A stretch of 64,000 nucleotides of DNA. It comes from JACDBE01 sp051002015. GTDB lineage: Bacteria; Actinomycetota; Acidimicrobiia; Spongiisociales; UBA5794. Below are positions 14,775 to 23,845 of the stretch, piece by piece. Each line of letters opens with the position of its first letter. Position 1 is the first letter of the stretch. The stretch covers positions 1-64,000 of the forward strand of contig JBPCMS010000019.1 of the NCBI GenBank assembly GCA_051002015.1, given 5' to 3'. The notes under the pieces are model-generated. The model saw only the letters and a program-made list of their open reading frames with translations. It did not search any database and was not told where the DNA came from. Both the position numbers and the translations under genes were made by a program.

Positions 14775-17378
14775 ATGGAGCCCACCTACCAACCGAAGCA
14801 GGTCGAAGCGCGCTGGTACCCGGTGTGGGAGCAGGCGGGCGCCTTCCGCCCCGAGATAAACCCCGAGGGGGAGCCGTTCTCGATCGTGATCCCCCCGCCC
14901 AACGTCACCGGGGTGCTCCACATGGGCCACGCCCTCAACATGTCGCTGCAGGACGTGATCATCAGGCGCAAGCGGATGCAGGGCCACGCCGTGCTGTGGC
15001 TCCCCGGCACCGACCATGCCGGGATCGCCACCCAGAACGTAGTGGAGCGCGAGCTGGCCGCCGAGGGCCTGACCCGCCACGACCTGGGGCGTGAGGCGTT
15101 CGTGGAGCGGGTCTGGGCGTGGAAGGCGGCGTCCGGCAACCGGATCACCGACCAGATCAGGCGGATGGGCTTCTCCACCGACTGGACCAGGGAGCGCTTC
15201 ACCCTGGATCAGGGGCTCAGCGCCGCGGTGCGCGAGGTGTTCGTCAGCCTGTACGAGGAGGGGATCATCTACCGGGGTCGCCGCATCATCAACTGGTGCC
15301 CGCGCTGCCGCACCGCCCTCTCCGACATCGAGGTGGAGCACGAGGACACCTTGGGGGAGCTGGTGTCGATCCGGTACCCGTTGGTCGACGACCCCGACCG
15401 GGCCATCGTGGTCGCCACCACCAGGGCCGAGACCATGCTGGGCGACACCGGGGTCGCCGTCCATCCCGATGACGACCGCTACCGCCACCTGGTGGGCCGC
15501 TCGGTGCGGCTCCCGCTGCTGGACCGGGTCATCCCGATCGTGGCCGACCAGGGCGTCGACCCCGGGTTCGGGACCGGGGCGGTCAAGGTGACCCCGGCCC
15601 ATGATCGCCTCGACTTCGAGATCGGCGGGCGGCATGGGCTGGAGCCGGTGGTCGTCATCGACGACATCGGGATGATCACCCCGGCCGGGGGTGGATTCGC
15701 CGGGATGGACCGGATGGAGGCGAGGACGGCGGTGATCTCGGCCCTCTCCGAACAGGGGTTCCTACTCGGGGTGGAGGACCATCACCACGCCGTCGGGCGC
15801 TGCTCCCGCTGTCACACCGTGGTCGAGCCGGTGCTGTCCCTGCAGTGGTTCGTGGCGGTGACCCCGCTGGTGGGGCCCGCCGTCGACGTGGTCAGCGACG
15901 GGGCCAGCCGCTTCATCCCCGAGCGGTGGCAGAACGTCTACATCCCCTGGATGGAGAACCTGCGCGACTGGTGCATCAGCCGCCAGCTCTGGTGGGGGCA
16001 CCGCATCCCCGCCTGGTACTGCGACGCCTGCGACGAGACCATCGTGGCCCGCCAGGACGTCGCCGCCTGCACCCGCTGCGGCGGGGCGGTGCGGGCCGAG
16101 GAGGACGTGCTCGACACCTGGTTCTCGTCGGCGCTGTGGCCGTTCTCGACGCTGGGCTGGCCCGAGCCGACCGCCGACCTCGACAGGTTCTACCCGACCG
16201 ACGTCGTCGTCACCGGGTTCGACATCATCACCTTCTGGGTGTCGCGGATGCTGATGACCGGGATGCGGTTCATGGGTGAGAAGCCGTTCTCCGACATCGT
16301 GATCCACGGTCTGGTGCGCGCCGCCGACGGGCGCAAGATGTCGAAGAGCGCGGGGAACGCCCTCGACCCGCTCGACCTCGCCGACCGCTACGGGGCGGAC
16401 GCCGTCAGGCTCGCCCTGGTCCAGTCGGCGGCGCCGGGCCATGACATCCCGCTCAACCAGGACTGGATCGACGCCGGGCGCCGGTTCGGCAACAAGCTGT
16501 GGAACGCCGTCCGGTTCGCCGTCGAGCACGGCGGGGTGGGGGGTGTGCCCGCCACCGGCGGCTACCCGGCCGATCCCGGCCCAGAGGACGCCTGGATCCT
16601 GGGGAGGCTCGCCGCCGTCGCCACCGAGTACGACGCCCACCTCGACCAGTACCGGTTCTCCGATGCGGTGACCACCGTGTACAACTTCGCCTGGTCCGAG
16701 GTCTTCGACTGGTACCTGGAGATGACCAAGCCGCTGCTCTCGGGCGAAGGAGGGGAGGTGACCAGGGCAACCCTGGGCGTGGTGCTACGCGACCTCCTCG
16801 CCCTGTTCCACCCGGTGATCCCCCACCTGACCGAGGAGCTGTGGGCCGAACTCGGCGACGGCTCCCTGCTGATCACGGCACCGTGGCCCCAGCCCCCTGC
16901 GGTGCAGGATGCGGCGGACGGGATGACCGAGCTGCTCGGGATCGTCACCGAGATCCGGCGCTTCCGCGCCGAGCACTCGCTGGGCGGGCGCCGGCTCGAC
17001 ATCCAGCTCGACATCCGACTCGACGCACCGGCGGCGATCGGCCGGCCCTGGTGGCGGTCCCAGGTGGAGCGGCTCGGCCGGGTGACCGTCACCGGCCCGG
17101 TAGAAACCGGTGCGGGCGGGTCGGCGCTGCTCACCGCCGGCGCGGTGTCGATACACATCCCGATGGCGGGCGTTGTCGACGTCGAGACCGAGCGGCCCAA
17201 GCTGGAGAGGGCCATCGCCGAGAACGAGGCGCGGCTGGCGGCATCGGAGCGGACCCTGGCCAACCCGTCGTTCCGGGAACAGGCCCCCACAGACGTCGTC
17301 GCCAAGGAGGAGGCGAAGCGGGACGAGTTCGCAGCCGCCCTCGACCGGCTTCGCAATCGGCGCGCCGAGACCGGCTGA
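14775..17378 (+). CDS. valS: Valine--tRNA ligase
   Basis: An 867-residue class I aminoacyl-tRNA synthetase charging tRNA-Val. The HIGH-type motif is HMGH at residues 49-52 within PPPNVTGVLHMGHALN, the strongest ValRS block; KMSKS is at 521-525 in GRKMSKSAGNALDP. The editing domain (TTRAETMLGDTGVAVHP) and GTDHAGIATQ are present, and the C-terminus from about residue 795 is the charged coiled-coil arm typical of ValRS (ERPKLERAIAENEARL). The ATG at 14775 begins the conserved region and follows a -10 box, so the much longer open frame upstream is not coding. folC follows after only 3 bp. Confidence 0.97.
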   Translation: MEPTYQPKQVEARWYPVWEQAGAFRPEINPEGEPFSIVIPPPNVTGVLHMGHALNMSLQDVIIRRKRMQGHAVLWLPGTDHAGIATQNVVERELAAEGLTRHDLGREAFVERVWAWKAASGNRITDQIRRMGFSTDWTRERFTLDQGLSAAVREVFVSLYEEGIIYRGRRIINWCPRCRTALSDIEVEHEDTLGELVSIRYPLVDDPDRAIVVATTRAETMLGDTGVAVHPDDDRYRHLVGRSVRLPLLDRVIPIVADQGVDPGFGTGAVKVTPAHDRLDFEIGGRHGLEPVVVIDDIGMITPAGGGFAGMDRMEARTAVISALSEQGFLLGVEDHHHAVGRCSRCHTVVEPVLSLQWFVAVTPLVGPAVDVVSDGASRFIPERWQNVYIPWMENLRDWCISRQLWWGHRIPAWYCDACDETIVARQDVAACTRCGGAVRAEEDVLDTWFSSALWPFSTLGWPEPTADLDRFYPTDVVVTGFDIITFWVSRMLMTGMRFMGEKPFSDIVIHGLVRAADGRKMSKSAGNALDPLDLADRYGADAVRLALVQSAAPGHDIPLNQDWIDAGRRFGNKLWNAVRFAVEHGGVGGVPATGGYPADPGPEDAWILGRLAAVATEYDAHLDQYRFSDAVTTVYNFAWSEVFDWYLEMTKPLLSGEGGEVTRATLGVVLRDLLALFHPVIPHLTEELWAELGDGSLLITAPWPQPPAVQDAADGMTELLGIVTEIRRFRAEHSLGGRRLDIQLDIRLDAPAAIGRPWWRSQVERLGRVTVTGPVETGAGGSALLTAGAVSIHIPMAGVVDVETERPKLERAIAENEARLAASERTLANPSFREQAPTDVVAKEEAKRDEFAAALDRLRNRRAETG

Positions 17379-17381
17379 CCG

Positions 17382-18704
17382 TTGACCGTCCTGATCACCG
17401 GCCGCGACCAGGCCGTCGCCTTCCTCGACAAGAGGATCGACCGCGGGATCCAGCCCGGGCTGGAGCGGATCGCCGGGCTGCTCGCGGTGATGGGGGACCC
17501 CCACCGGCACCTCCCGATGATCCACGTCGCCGGCACCAATGGCAAGACCACGACGGTGCGTCTGATCACCGACATCCTCGGCCATCACGGGCTCAAGGTC
17601 GGCTCGTTCATCTCGCCCCACCTGGAGCGGGTCGAGGAGCGGTTCTCCATCGGCGGCGTCTCCCTCGACGAGGAGCAGTTTGCCGCCGCCGTCGCCGACG
17701 TGGCCCCCTTCGTCGAGGCCTACGAGCAGCGCCACGATCTCGGGGTCACCTATTTCGAGCTCACCGCCGCCATCGCCTTCGCCGTGTTCGTCGGGCATGC
17801 CGCCGATGTCGGGGTGGTCGAGGTGGGTATGGGGGGCCGGTGGGACGCCACCAACGTGGTCGAGGCCGACGTCTCGGTCATCACCGGGATCGCCCTCGAC
17901 CACACCACCTGGCTCGGTGGGACGATCGCCGAGATCGCCGCCGAGAAGGTCGCCATCCTCAAACGGAAGGGCAGGCTGGTCACCGGGGTGCTGCCCGCCA
18001 CCGCAGACGGCGCCGTCACCGCCCGGGTCGCCGAGACCGAGTCGCGGTGGTTCCGCTACGGCGAGCACTTCGCCGCCGCCGAGGTGGGCCGTGCCATCGG
18101 GGGTTGGGTGTGCGATGTCGACGGCACCTTCGACCGGTATGAGGGGATCTTCCTCCCCCTGCATGGCCGCCACCAGGTCGACCATCTCGCCACCGCCGTT
18201 GCCGTCTGCGAGGTCTTCTTCGGGCGGGCGCTCGACCACGCCGCCGTCCTCAACGCCGTGGCCGGGGCGTCTTCCCCGGGAAGGATCGAGGTGATCAGCC
18301 GCAAGCCGCTGGTCCTGATCGACGGCGCCCACAATGCCCAGGGTCTGCACGGGCTCGCCACCGCCCTCGCCGACGAGTTCCTGCCCGGCCCCCGCATCCT
18401 GGTCGCCGGCTTCGGGGGCGACCGCGACCCCGCCCCGCTGCTGGCGCCGCTGGTCGGGCTGGTCGATCGGGTGATCGCCACCAGCGCCGCCGACGGCAAG
18501 GCGCTCCCCGCCGAGCAGGTCGCCGCCGCCGCCGCCGCCGTCTTCGGGCCGGAGGTGCTGGTCGAGGTGAGGACCCCGGTTGCCGCCGCCGTCGCCGCCG
18601 CCCTGGCCGCCGCCGCTCCTTCCGACACGGTGGTGGTCACCGGGTCGCTGTACGTGGTCGGTGAGGCCCGCACCGCCCTCACCACATCGGACCGACGGTC
18701 TTAG
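17382..18704 (+). CDS. folC: Folylpolyglutamate synthase / dihydrofolate synthase
   Basis: A 440-residue Mur-ligase-family enzyme that adds glutamate to dihydropteroate and folates. The ATP-binding loop is GTNGKTT (residues 51-57) in MIHVAGTNGKTTTVRLI; further folC blocks are GSFISPHLERVEERF, VVEVGMGGRWDATNVV and the C-terminal LIDGAHNAQGL. The start is a TTG at 17382, three bases after valS ends, which gives the normal N-terminal helix; no ATG occurs before the P-loop except at residue 37. Translation is probably coupled to valS. The pairing valS-folC is a common actinobacterial arrangement. Confidence 0.93.
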   Translation: MTVLITGRDQAVAFLDKRIDRGIQPGLERIAGLLAVMGDPHRHLPMIHVAGTNGKTTTVRLITDILGHHGLKVGSFISPHLERVEERFSIGGVSLDEEQFAAAVADVAPFVEAYEQRHDLGVTYFELTAAIAFAVFVGHAADVGVVEVGMGGRWDATNVVEADVSVITGIALDHTTWLGGTIAEIAAEKVAILKRKGRLVTGVLPATADGAVTARVAETESRWFRYGEHFAAAEVGRAIGGWVCDVDGTFDRYEGIFLPLHGRHQVDHLATAVAVCEVFFGRALDHAAVLNAVAGASSPGRIEVISRKPLVLIDGAHNAQGLHGLATALADEFLPGPRILVAGFGGDRDPAPLLAPLVGLVDRVIATSAADGKALPAEQVAAAAAAVFGPEVLVEVRTPVAAAVAAALAAAAPSDTVVVTGSLYVVGEARTALTTSDRRS

Positions 18705-18878
18705 GTCGGGGCGGACCCGAACGCACTACCATCCCGCCGTCCCCGCAGCCGAAGGCCGTCCCGGTCACGCCCGTCCCTCGACGGCGCCCCCCAGGATGGC
18801 GGCATCGGCCGCACCGCAGCGAACCGCATGGCCCGTCTCCACGGGTCGCAGGTGGTTCGGATACCTCCCGAGGTACTG

Positions 18879-19283
18879 ATGGCGATCGAGCAAACGTTTG
18901 TCATGGTGAAGCCCGACGGGATCGCCCGCGGTCTAGTCGGCGAGATCATCTCCCGGTTCGAGCGCAAGGGTCTCACCCTGGAGAACCTGCGGATGCTGAC
19001 CATCGACGAGGAGCTGGCGCGGCGCCACTATGCCGAGCACGTCGAGAAGGGCTTCTTCCCCGAGCTCCTCGACTTCATCACCAGCGGCCCGGTGGTGGCG
19101 ATGGCCTGGACCGGGGAGTCGGCGGTCTCCGTGGGCCGCACCCTGATGGGACCGACCGATCCGGGCGCAGCCCCGCCGGGCACCATCAGGGGCGACTACG
19201 GCACGGTGGTCACCGAGAACCTGGTGCACGGCTCCGACTCCGCCGAGAGCGCCGCCCGCGAGCTGGCGATCTTCTTCCCCTGA
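18879..19283 (+). CDS. ndk: Nucleoside diphosphate kinase
   Basis: A 134-residue NDK transferring the gamma phosphate of NTPs to NDPs through a phosphohistidine. The N-terminus EQTFVMVKPDGIARG is diagnostic, and the catalytic histidine is H117 in NLVHGSDS. GTIRGDYG and the RTLMGPTDP block are also present. AGG lies seven bases before the ATG. The 174-bp gap after folC shows no gene; a TACCAT hexamer near 18727 is a possible -10. The ndk gene follows folC and precedes mreB as in many actinobacteria. Confidence 0.97.
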   Translation: MAIEQTFVMVKPDGIARGLVGEIISRFERKGLTLENLRMLTIDEELARRHYAEHVEKGFFPELLDFITSGPVVAMAWTGESAVSVGRTLMGPTDPGAAPPGTIRGDYGTVVTENLVHGSDSAESAARELAIFFP

Positions 19284-19284
19284 T

Positions 19285-19328
19285 CCCCTGAAGCGGTGGT
19301 TCAAGTCCTTCAAGCGGTGGTTCAGGGG
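19285..19328 (+). terminator. Repeat-containing inverted repeat between ndk and mreB
   Basis: CCCCTGAA at 19285-19292 is complementary to TTCAGGGG at 19321-19328. The 28-base interval contains a 13-bp direct repeat, AAGCGGTGGTTCA, at 19291-19303 and 19312-19324. It starts one base after the ndk stop, so it may terminate ndk transcription, but there is no T-run and the loop is long. Confidence 0.35.
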
Positions 19329-19383
19329 GGAGCAGGGCCTCCCGGACGCCCGGCCACCGATCGGACCTAGACTGCGTAACCCC

Positions 19384-20430
19384 ATGGCGGATTCCATGCG
19401 CAACTCCATCTTCTCCGTCGCCGGCCGCGACATGGCGATCGATCTCGGTACCGCAAATACCCTGGTGTTCGTGCGCGGGGTCGGCATCGTGCTCAACGAG
19501 CCGTCGGTCGTCGCCATCAACACGCGGGACAACCGCCCGCTCGAGGTCGGGATGGAGGCCAAACGGATGATCGGGCGCACCCCGTCGTACATCCAGGCAA
19601 TCCGTCCCCTGCGCAACGGCGTCATCGCCGACTTCGACATCACCGAGAAGATGCTGCGCTACTTCATCGACAAGGTGCACAACCGTCGCCTCTCGGCCCG
19701 ACCCCGCATCGTGATCTGCGTCCCTTCGGGGATAACCGCGGTGGAGCGCCGCGCCGTCGAGGAGGCGGCGTACCACGCCGGCGCCAGACGGGCCTACACC
19801 ATCGAGGAGCCGATGGCGGCCGCCATCGGGGTGGGTCTGCCCGTCCACGAGCCCTCCGGTTCGATGGTGGTCGACATGGGGGGCGGCACCACCGAGGTGG
19901 CGGTCATCTCGCTCGGCGGCATCGTGGTGTCGCGCAGCATCCGCATCGGCGGTGACGAGCTGGACGAGGCCATCATCTCGTGGGTGAAGAAGGAGTACAA
20001 CATGATGCTCGGCGAGCGCACCGCCGAGCAGGTCAAGATGGCCATCGGGTCTGCCTGGCCGTACCGCGACGAGCCCGCCGCCGAGGTTCGGGGCCGCGAC
20101 CTCATCAGCGGGCTTCCCAAGACCATCGTGCTGTCCAGCTCCGAGGTGCGGGAGGCGATCGAGGAACCGGTGCAGTCGATCGTCGACGCGGTCAAGTTCA
20201 CGCTCGACAAGACGCCACCCGAGCTCGCCGCCGACATCATGGACCGTGGGATCGTGCTCACCGGTGGGGGGGCGCTGCTGCGCGGTCTCGACATGCGGCT
20301 GGCGAGCGAGACCGGGATGCCGATCGTCACCGCCGATCGCCCGTTGCAGTCGGTGGTGCTCGGGTCGGGAGCCTGCCTCGAGGAGTTCGACGTGCTCGGC
20401 GTCGTGCTCTCCTCGAGCGGTCGGGCCTGA
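19384..20430 (+). CDS. mreB: Rod shape-determining protein MreB
   Basis: A 348-residue bacterial actin that forms membrane-bound filaments guiding lateral wall synthesis. Actin-fold nucleotide motifs are visible: phosphate-1 DLGTANTLVFVRG near residues 20-32, phosphate-2 VVDMGGGTTEVAV near 162-174, and the adenosine loop GIVLTGGGALLRGL near 288. Length equals typical MreB. A TAGACT hexamer at 19368-19373 lies ten bases before the ATG, suggesting a leaderless or very short leader. It heads the mreB-mreC-mreD-mrdA-rodA group, so the organism is predicted to be rod-shaped, which is not universal in actinobacteria. Confidence 0.97.
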   Translation: MADSMRNSIFSVAGRDMAIDLGTANTLVFVRGVGIVLNEPSVVAINTRDNRPLEVGMEAKRMIGRTPSYIQAIRPLRNGVIADFDITEKMLRYFIDKVHNRRLSARPRIVICVPSGITAVERRAVEEAAYHAGARRAYTIEEPMAAAIGVGLPVHEPSGSMVVDMGGGTTEVAVISLGGIVVSRSIRIGGDELDEAIISWVKKEYNMMLGERTAEQVKMAIGSAWPYRDEPAAEVRGRDLISGLPKTIVLSSSEVREAIEEPVQSIVDAVKFTLDKTPPELAADIMDRGIVLTGGGALLRGLDMRLASETGMPIVTADRPLQSVVLGSGACLEEFDVLGVVLSSSGRA

Positions 20431-20472
20431 CCCTGGGCCAGGCCCCCGGCCGGGTGGAGGAAAGCAGTTCAC

Positions 20473-21363
20473 ATGCTCCCGTTTCGCCGATTCGAGCGAT
20501 CTACCGTCCTGTTGGTCGGGTTGGTGATGCTGTCGTTCCTCATCGCCACCTTCGACGTTCGTGCCGATGGGGCCGGTATGGGAGCGATGCTGCGCACCGG
20601 GGCCCAGTCGCTGTTCGCTCCGGTCCAGCAGCTCGCCACCGCCGTTGCCAGACCCGTCGCCGGGTTCATCGACGGGGTCTCCAACATCGCGGGGCTCAGG
20701 GACGAGCTGGCGGCGGCGCGGTCGGAGAACGACGCCCTGCGTCAGCAGCTCCTCGATGTGCAGGCCATGCAGAACCGTCTCACCGAGCTGGAACGGATCC
20801 TCGACCTCGAACCGCCGACGGACGTGGCGACGGTGACCGCCAGGATCGCCTCGCTGGCACCGAGTGACTTCGACCAGGTGCGCTGGATCGACCGGGGAAG
20901 CGCCGACGGGATCGCGGTGGGCCAGGCGGTCATCGACGAGGACGGGTTGGTGGGGCGGATCGACTTCGTCGCCGAGAACTCGGCGCGGGTGCGGCTGATC
21001 ACCGATCCCCGCAGCGGGGTCGGGGTGCGGGATCTGGGCACCAACGAGACCGGATGGATCGAGGGCAGGGGCGCCGGCCCGCTCGAGCTCAAGATGTTCG
21101 GCACCACCAAGCCGGTGCAGCAGGGCGAGCGGCTGGTGACCGACGGCACCCGTTTCCCCCCGGGGATCCCGGTCGGGGTCGTGGCCGAACCCGCCGAGGC
21201 GGTGGCGGGCTTCGCCCTGATCACCACCGTCACCCCTTCGATCCAGCTGGCCGAGCTCGATTACGTCAAGGTCGTGGTCGGCTGGTCACCGCTTGACGCC
21301 GTCATCGACCCGGACACGGGCGAGGTCGTGGACGTGCCCCTCAGTCCGGTGACGGTCGAGTGA
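20473..21363 (+). CDS. mreC: Rod shape-determining protein MreC
   Basis: A 296-residue bitopic protein linking MreB/MreD to the PBP2-RodA synthase. A single membrane segment spans about residues 12-29 (STVLLVGLVMLSFLIATF), followed by a coiled coil at about 70-110 (LRDELAAARSENDALRQQLL) and the beta-rich periplasm-facing MreC domain (VRWIDRGSADGI, GLVGRIDFVAENSARV). GGAGGAAAG precedes the ATG by about 12 bases. A short inverted repeat (GGGCCTG/CAGGCCC near 20424-20446) lies in the gap after mreB and may tune expression. The stop overlaps the mreD start as GTGA. Confidence 0.95.
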   Translation: MLPFRRFERSTVLLVGLVMLSFLIATFDVRADGAGMGAMLRTGAQSLFAPVQQLATAVARPVAGFIDGVSNIAGLRDELAAARSENDALRQQLLDVQAMQNRLTELERILDLEPPTDVATVTARIASLAPSDFDQVRWIDRGSADGIAVGQAVIDEDGLVGRIDFVAENSARVRLITDPRSGVGVRDLGTNETGWIEGRGAGPLELKMFGTTKPVQQGERLVTDGTRFPPGIPVGVVAEPAEAVAGFALITTVTPSIQLAELDYVKVVVGWSPLDAVIDPDTGEVVDVPLSPVTVE

Positions 21364-21875
21364 GCGCCCGTCCCGTCGCCCTCTCGATCCTCCTGGTGTT
21401 CGTCGCCGTGGTGATCCAGACCACCCTGTTCGGAGCGGGCCGGATCCAACCGCTGGGCGCAGCCCCGATGCTGGTGCTGGCGGTGGTGGTTGCCTGCGTG
21501 CGCTACCTGGACCCCGAGCCGGCGCTGCTGCTCGGGTTCACCGCAGGGCTTCTCCTCGACCTGCTCGGCGGTTCCCCACTCGGGCTGTGGGCGATGGTCC
21601 ATGTCGTCATCGCCTACCTCACCCTCCGGCTGCGCCACCGCGCCGACGAGGCGGTTCCCCTGGTTGCGTTCGGGATCTTCCTACTGGCGCTGCTGGCCCA
21701 GGCGTTGTTCCTGGTGACGAGTACCCTCTTCGGGCAGTCGCTCCTCACCACCTCGGGTCTCGTGCAGCAGCTTCTCATCACCGCCCTCTACACCGTGATC
21801 GCTGCCGCCGGCGTGGTGCCCGCGGTGAGCAGGCTGCTGCGCGATCGCTCGGTGAGGACCTGGGCCCGACGATGA
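21360..21875 (+). CDS. mreD: Rod shape-determining protein MreD
   Basis: A 171-residue, very hydrophobic membrane protein with about five transmembrane helices, the usual size and profile of MreD. Sequence conservation in this family is weak; recognition rests on the TAGLLLDLLGGSPLGLWA-like segment near residue 60 and on its fixed place between mreC and the PBP2 gene. It starts with a GTG overlapping the mreC stop by four bases and its own stop overlaps the next ATG by four, so translation is coupled throughout. Confidence 0.9.
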   Translation: MSARPVALSILLVFVAVVIQTTLFGAGRIQPLGAAPMLVLAVVVACVRYLDPEPALLLGFTAGLLLDLLGGSPLGLWAMVHVVIAYLTLRLRHRADEAVPLVAFGIFLLALLAQALFLVTSTLFGQSLLTTSGLVQQLLITALYTVIAAAGVVPAVSRLLRDRSVRTWARR

Positions 21876-23845
21876 GCACCGGCGCCCGCCTCACCGTGCT
21901 CGGAATGGTCTTCCTGGCTCTCTTCAGCGTCCTCACCCTGCGGCTGTGGGCGGTGCAGGTGACCGCATCCACCGAGTACCGGGCCCTCGCCGAGACCAAC
22001 CAGGTGCGGGTGGTGGAGACCCCGGCGCCGCGCGGTGAGATCCGCGACAGCCAGGGACGGTTGATGGCGGGCACCCAGCCGGCGCTCGCCGCCGTGCTCG
22101 ACGGGGCGCTGGTCCCCGACGTCGACGACCCGGGCGAGCCGGACTTCATCCAACGCCTCTCGACCCTGACCGGGATCCCCGCCGACGAGGTACGCTCGGC
22201 GGTCGACACCGCCAGGAACCGGTCCGACCGCCTCACCCTGGTCGAGGAGCTGAGCGACGAGCAGTCGCTGCGGCTGGTCGAGTACGCCGAGGACTTCCCT
22301 GGGGTCTCGGTGCTGCCGCAGCCGGTACGGATCTATCCCCACGGAGAGCTTGGCGGCCATCTTGTCGGGTACATCGGCGACCCCAACGAGGACGACATCG
22401 CCAAGCCGGGGATCAGCCCGACCGACCGGGTGGGCAGGGCCGGTGTGGAGCGGCAGTACGACGACCAGCTCCGGGGCACCCCCGGGATGATCAAGTACCG
22501 CATCGACGCCCAGCAGAACGTGCTCGAGGTGATCGGGGAGCAGGCGCCCGCACCCGGCGACAACCTGGTGCTCACCGTCGACCTCGACGTTCAGGCGATC
22601 CTCCGGGACTCCCTGCTCGACGGTCTCCAGGCGGCCCGCGACGACTACCAGACGGACTGCGACCCCGCCGACGACCCACGCTGTCCGGTGCGGGCCGTCG
22701 GGGTGGTGCTCGACGCCACCAACGGCGCCGTCGTCGCCATGGCGTCGGTGCCCGGCTACGACCCCAACATCTTCGTCGACGGGGTGAACCAGGCGGAGTG
22801 GGACCGTCTTTCCGAGCTGGCGGTCTTCAACAACTTCGCCATCCAGGGCGAGTATGCCCCGGCCTCGACGTTCAAGACGGTGGCCTACATGCTCGCCCTC
22901 GAGGAGGGGATCTTCGCCCTCGAGGGCGATGCCCAGGCCGCCGACGCCTCCTACTTCTGCGACGGGCAGCTCGAGTTCCTGTTCACCGACGGCAGCCCGC
23001 AGGTGCTCAACGACTGGATCTCCGATGGTCACGGTGAGGTCGATCTGCACTCCGGGCTGCAGACGTCGTGCGACCTCTACTTCTGGCAGATCGCCCTCAA
23101 CATCTGGACCAACCGTCAGGGCAACCAGGGCGGCACCATCGCCGAGGACCTGCTCCAGCAGTGGGCCCGGCGCTTCGGCTTCGACGAGCCGACCGGCATC
23201 GACCTGCCGTTCGAGCAGGACGGGCTCATCCCCGATCGGGAGTGGTTCGAGCGGGCCCAGGTGGAGTCCCCAGGGCTGGTCCGCGACGGGCCGTGGACCG
23301 GCGGCGACGTGCTCAACGCCGTCATCGGCCAGGGCTCGGTACTTTCCACCCCGCTCCAGCTGGCCAACGCATACGCCGCCATGGTCAACGGCGGCACCCT
23401 GTGGCAACCGAGGGTGGTCGAGGCCATGGTCGACCAGGCAGGGGGTCTGGTGTGGGAGAACACCCCGGTGGCCAGCACCCGGATCGACCTGTCGCCGCAG
23501 TCGGTGGCGTTCCTCCGCGCCGACCTTCACCAGGTGGTCAACGGCCCCTCCGGTACCGCTCGGGGTGCCTTCGCCGACTTCGGGCCCGGGGTCGAGCTGG
23601 TTGGCGGGAAGACCGGCACCGCCGAGGTGATCAAGGGCGAGACCGCCGAGGAGGACGTCGACACCGCCGTCTTCACCGGCGTCGTGCCCATCAACGACCC
23701 CCGCTACGTGGTGGTCATCGTGATCGAGCGCGGTGGAAGCGGCGGGCAGATCGCCGCTCCCACCGCCGTTCCCGTCCTCCAGTACCTGCTCACTGGTACC
23801 ACCACCGGTCAGCAGATCGAGGTCGGCTCGGGGGTGACGGACTGA
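21872..23845 (+). CDS. mrdA: Penicillin-binding protein 2 (class B, elongation transpeptidase)
   Basis: A 657-residue class B PBP that crosslinks peptidoglycan during elongation, partner of RodA. An N-terminal membrane anchor spans about residues 7-28 (LTVLGMVFLALFSVLTLRL), followed by the dimerisation domain with PAPRGEIRDSQGRLMA. Transpeptidase motifs: SxxK at S332-K335 (PASTFK), an SCD triad in QTSCDLYFWQ, and KTG at 580-582 (GGKTGTAEV). The ATG at 21872 overlaps the mreD stop (ATGA); a longer open frame upstream lies inside mreD and is rejected. The stop overlaps rodA by one base. Confidence 0.95.
   Translation: MSTGARLTVLGMVFLALFSVLTLRLWAVQVTASTEYRALAETNQVRVVETPAPRGEIRDSQGRLMAGTQPALAAVLDGALVPDVDDPGEPDFIQRLSTLTGIPADEVRSAVDTARNRSDRLTLVEELSDEQSLRLVEYAEDFPGVSVLPQPVRIYPHGELGGHLVGYIGDPNEDDIAKPGISPTDRVGRAGVERQYDDQLRGTPGMIKYRIDAQQNVLEVIGEQAPAPGDNLVLTVDLDVQAILRDSLLDGLQAARDDYQTDCDPADDPRCPVRAVGVVLDATNGAVVAMASVPGYDPNIFVDGVNQAEWDRLSELAVFNNFAIQGEYAPASTFKTVAYMLALEEGIFALEGDAQAADASYFCDGQLEFLFTDGSPQVLNDWISDGHGEVDLHSGLQTSCDLYFWQIALNIWTNRQGNQGGTIAEDLLQQWARRFGFDEPTGIDLPFEQDGLIPDREWFERAQVESPGLVRDGPWTGGDVLNAVIGQGSVLSTPLQLANAYAAMVNGGTLWQPRVVEAMVDQAGGLVWENTPVASTRIDLSPQSVAFLRADLHQVVNGPSGTARGAFADFGPGVELVGGKTGTAEVIKGETAEEDVDTAVFTGVVPINDPRYVVVIVIERGGSGGQIAAPTAVPVLQYLLTGTTTGQQIEVGSGVTD

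Noticed and set aside
14775..17378. isoleucyl- rather than valyl-tRNA synthetase
   Set aside because: PPPNVTGVLHMGHAL and the C-terminal coiled-coil arm are ValRS features; IleRS would have a C-terminal zinc domain.
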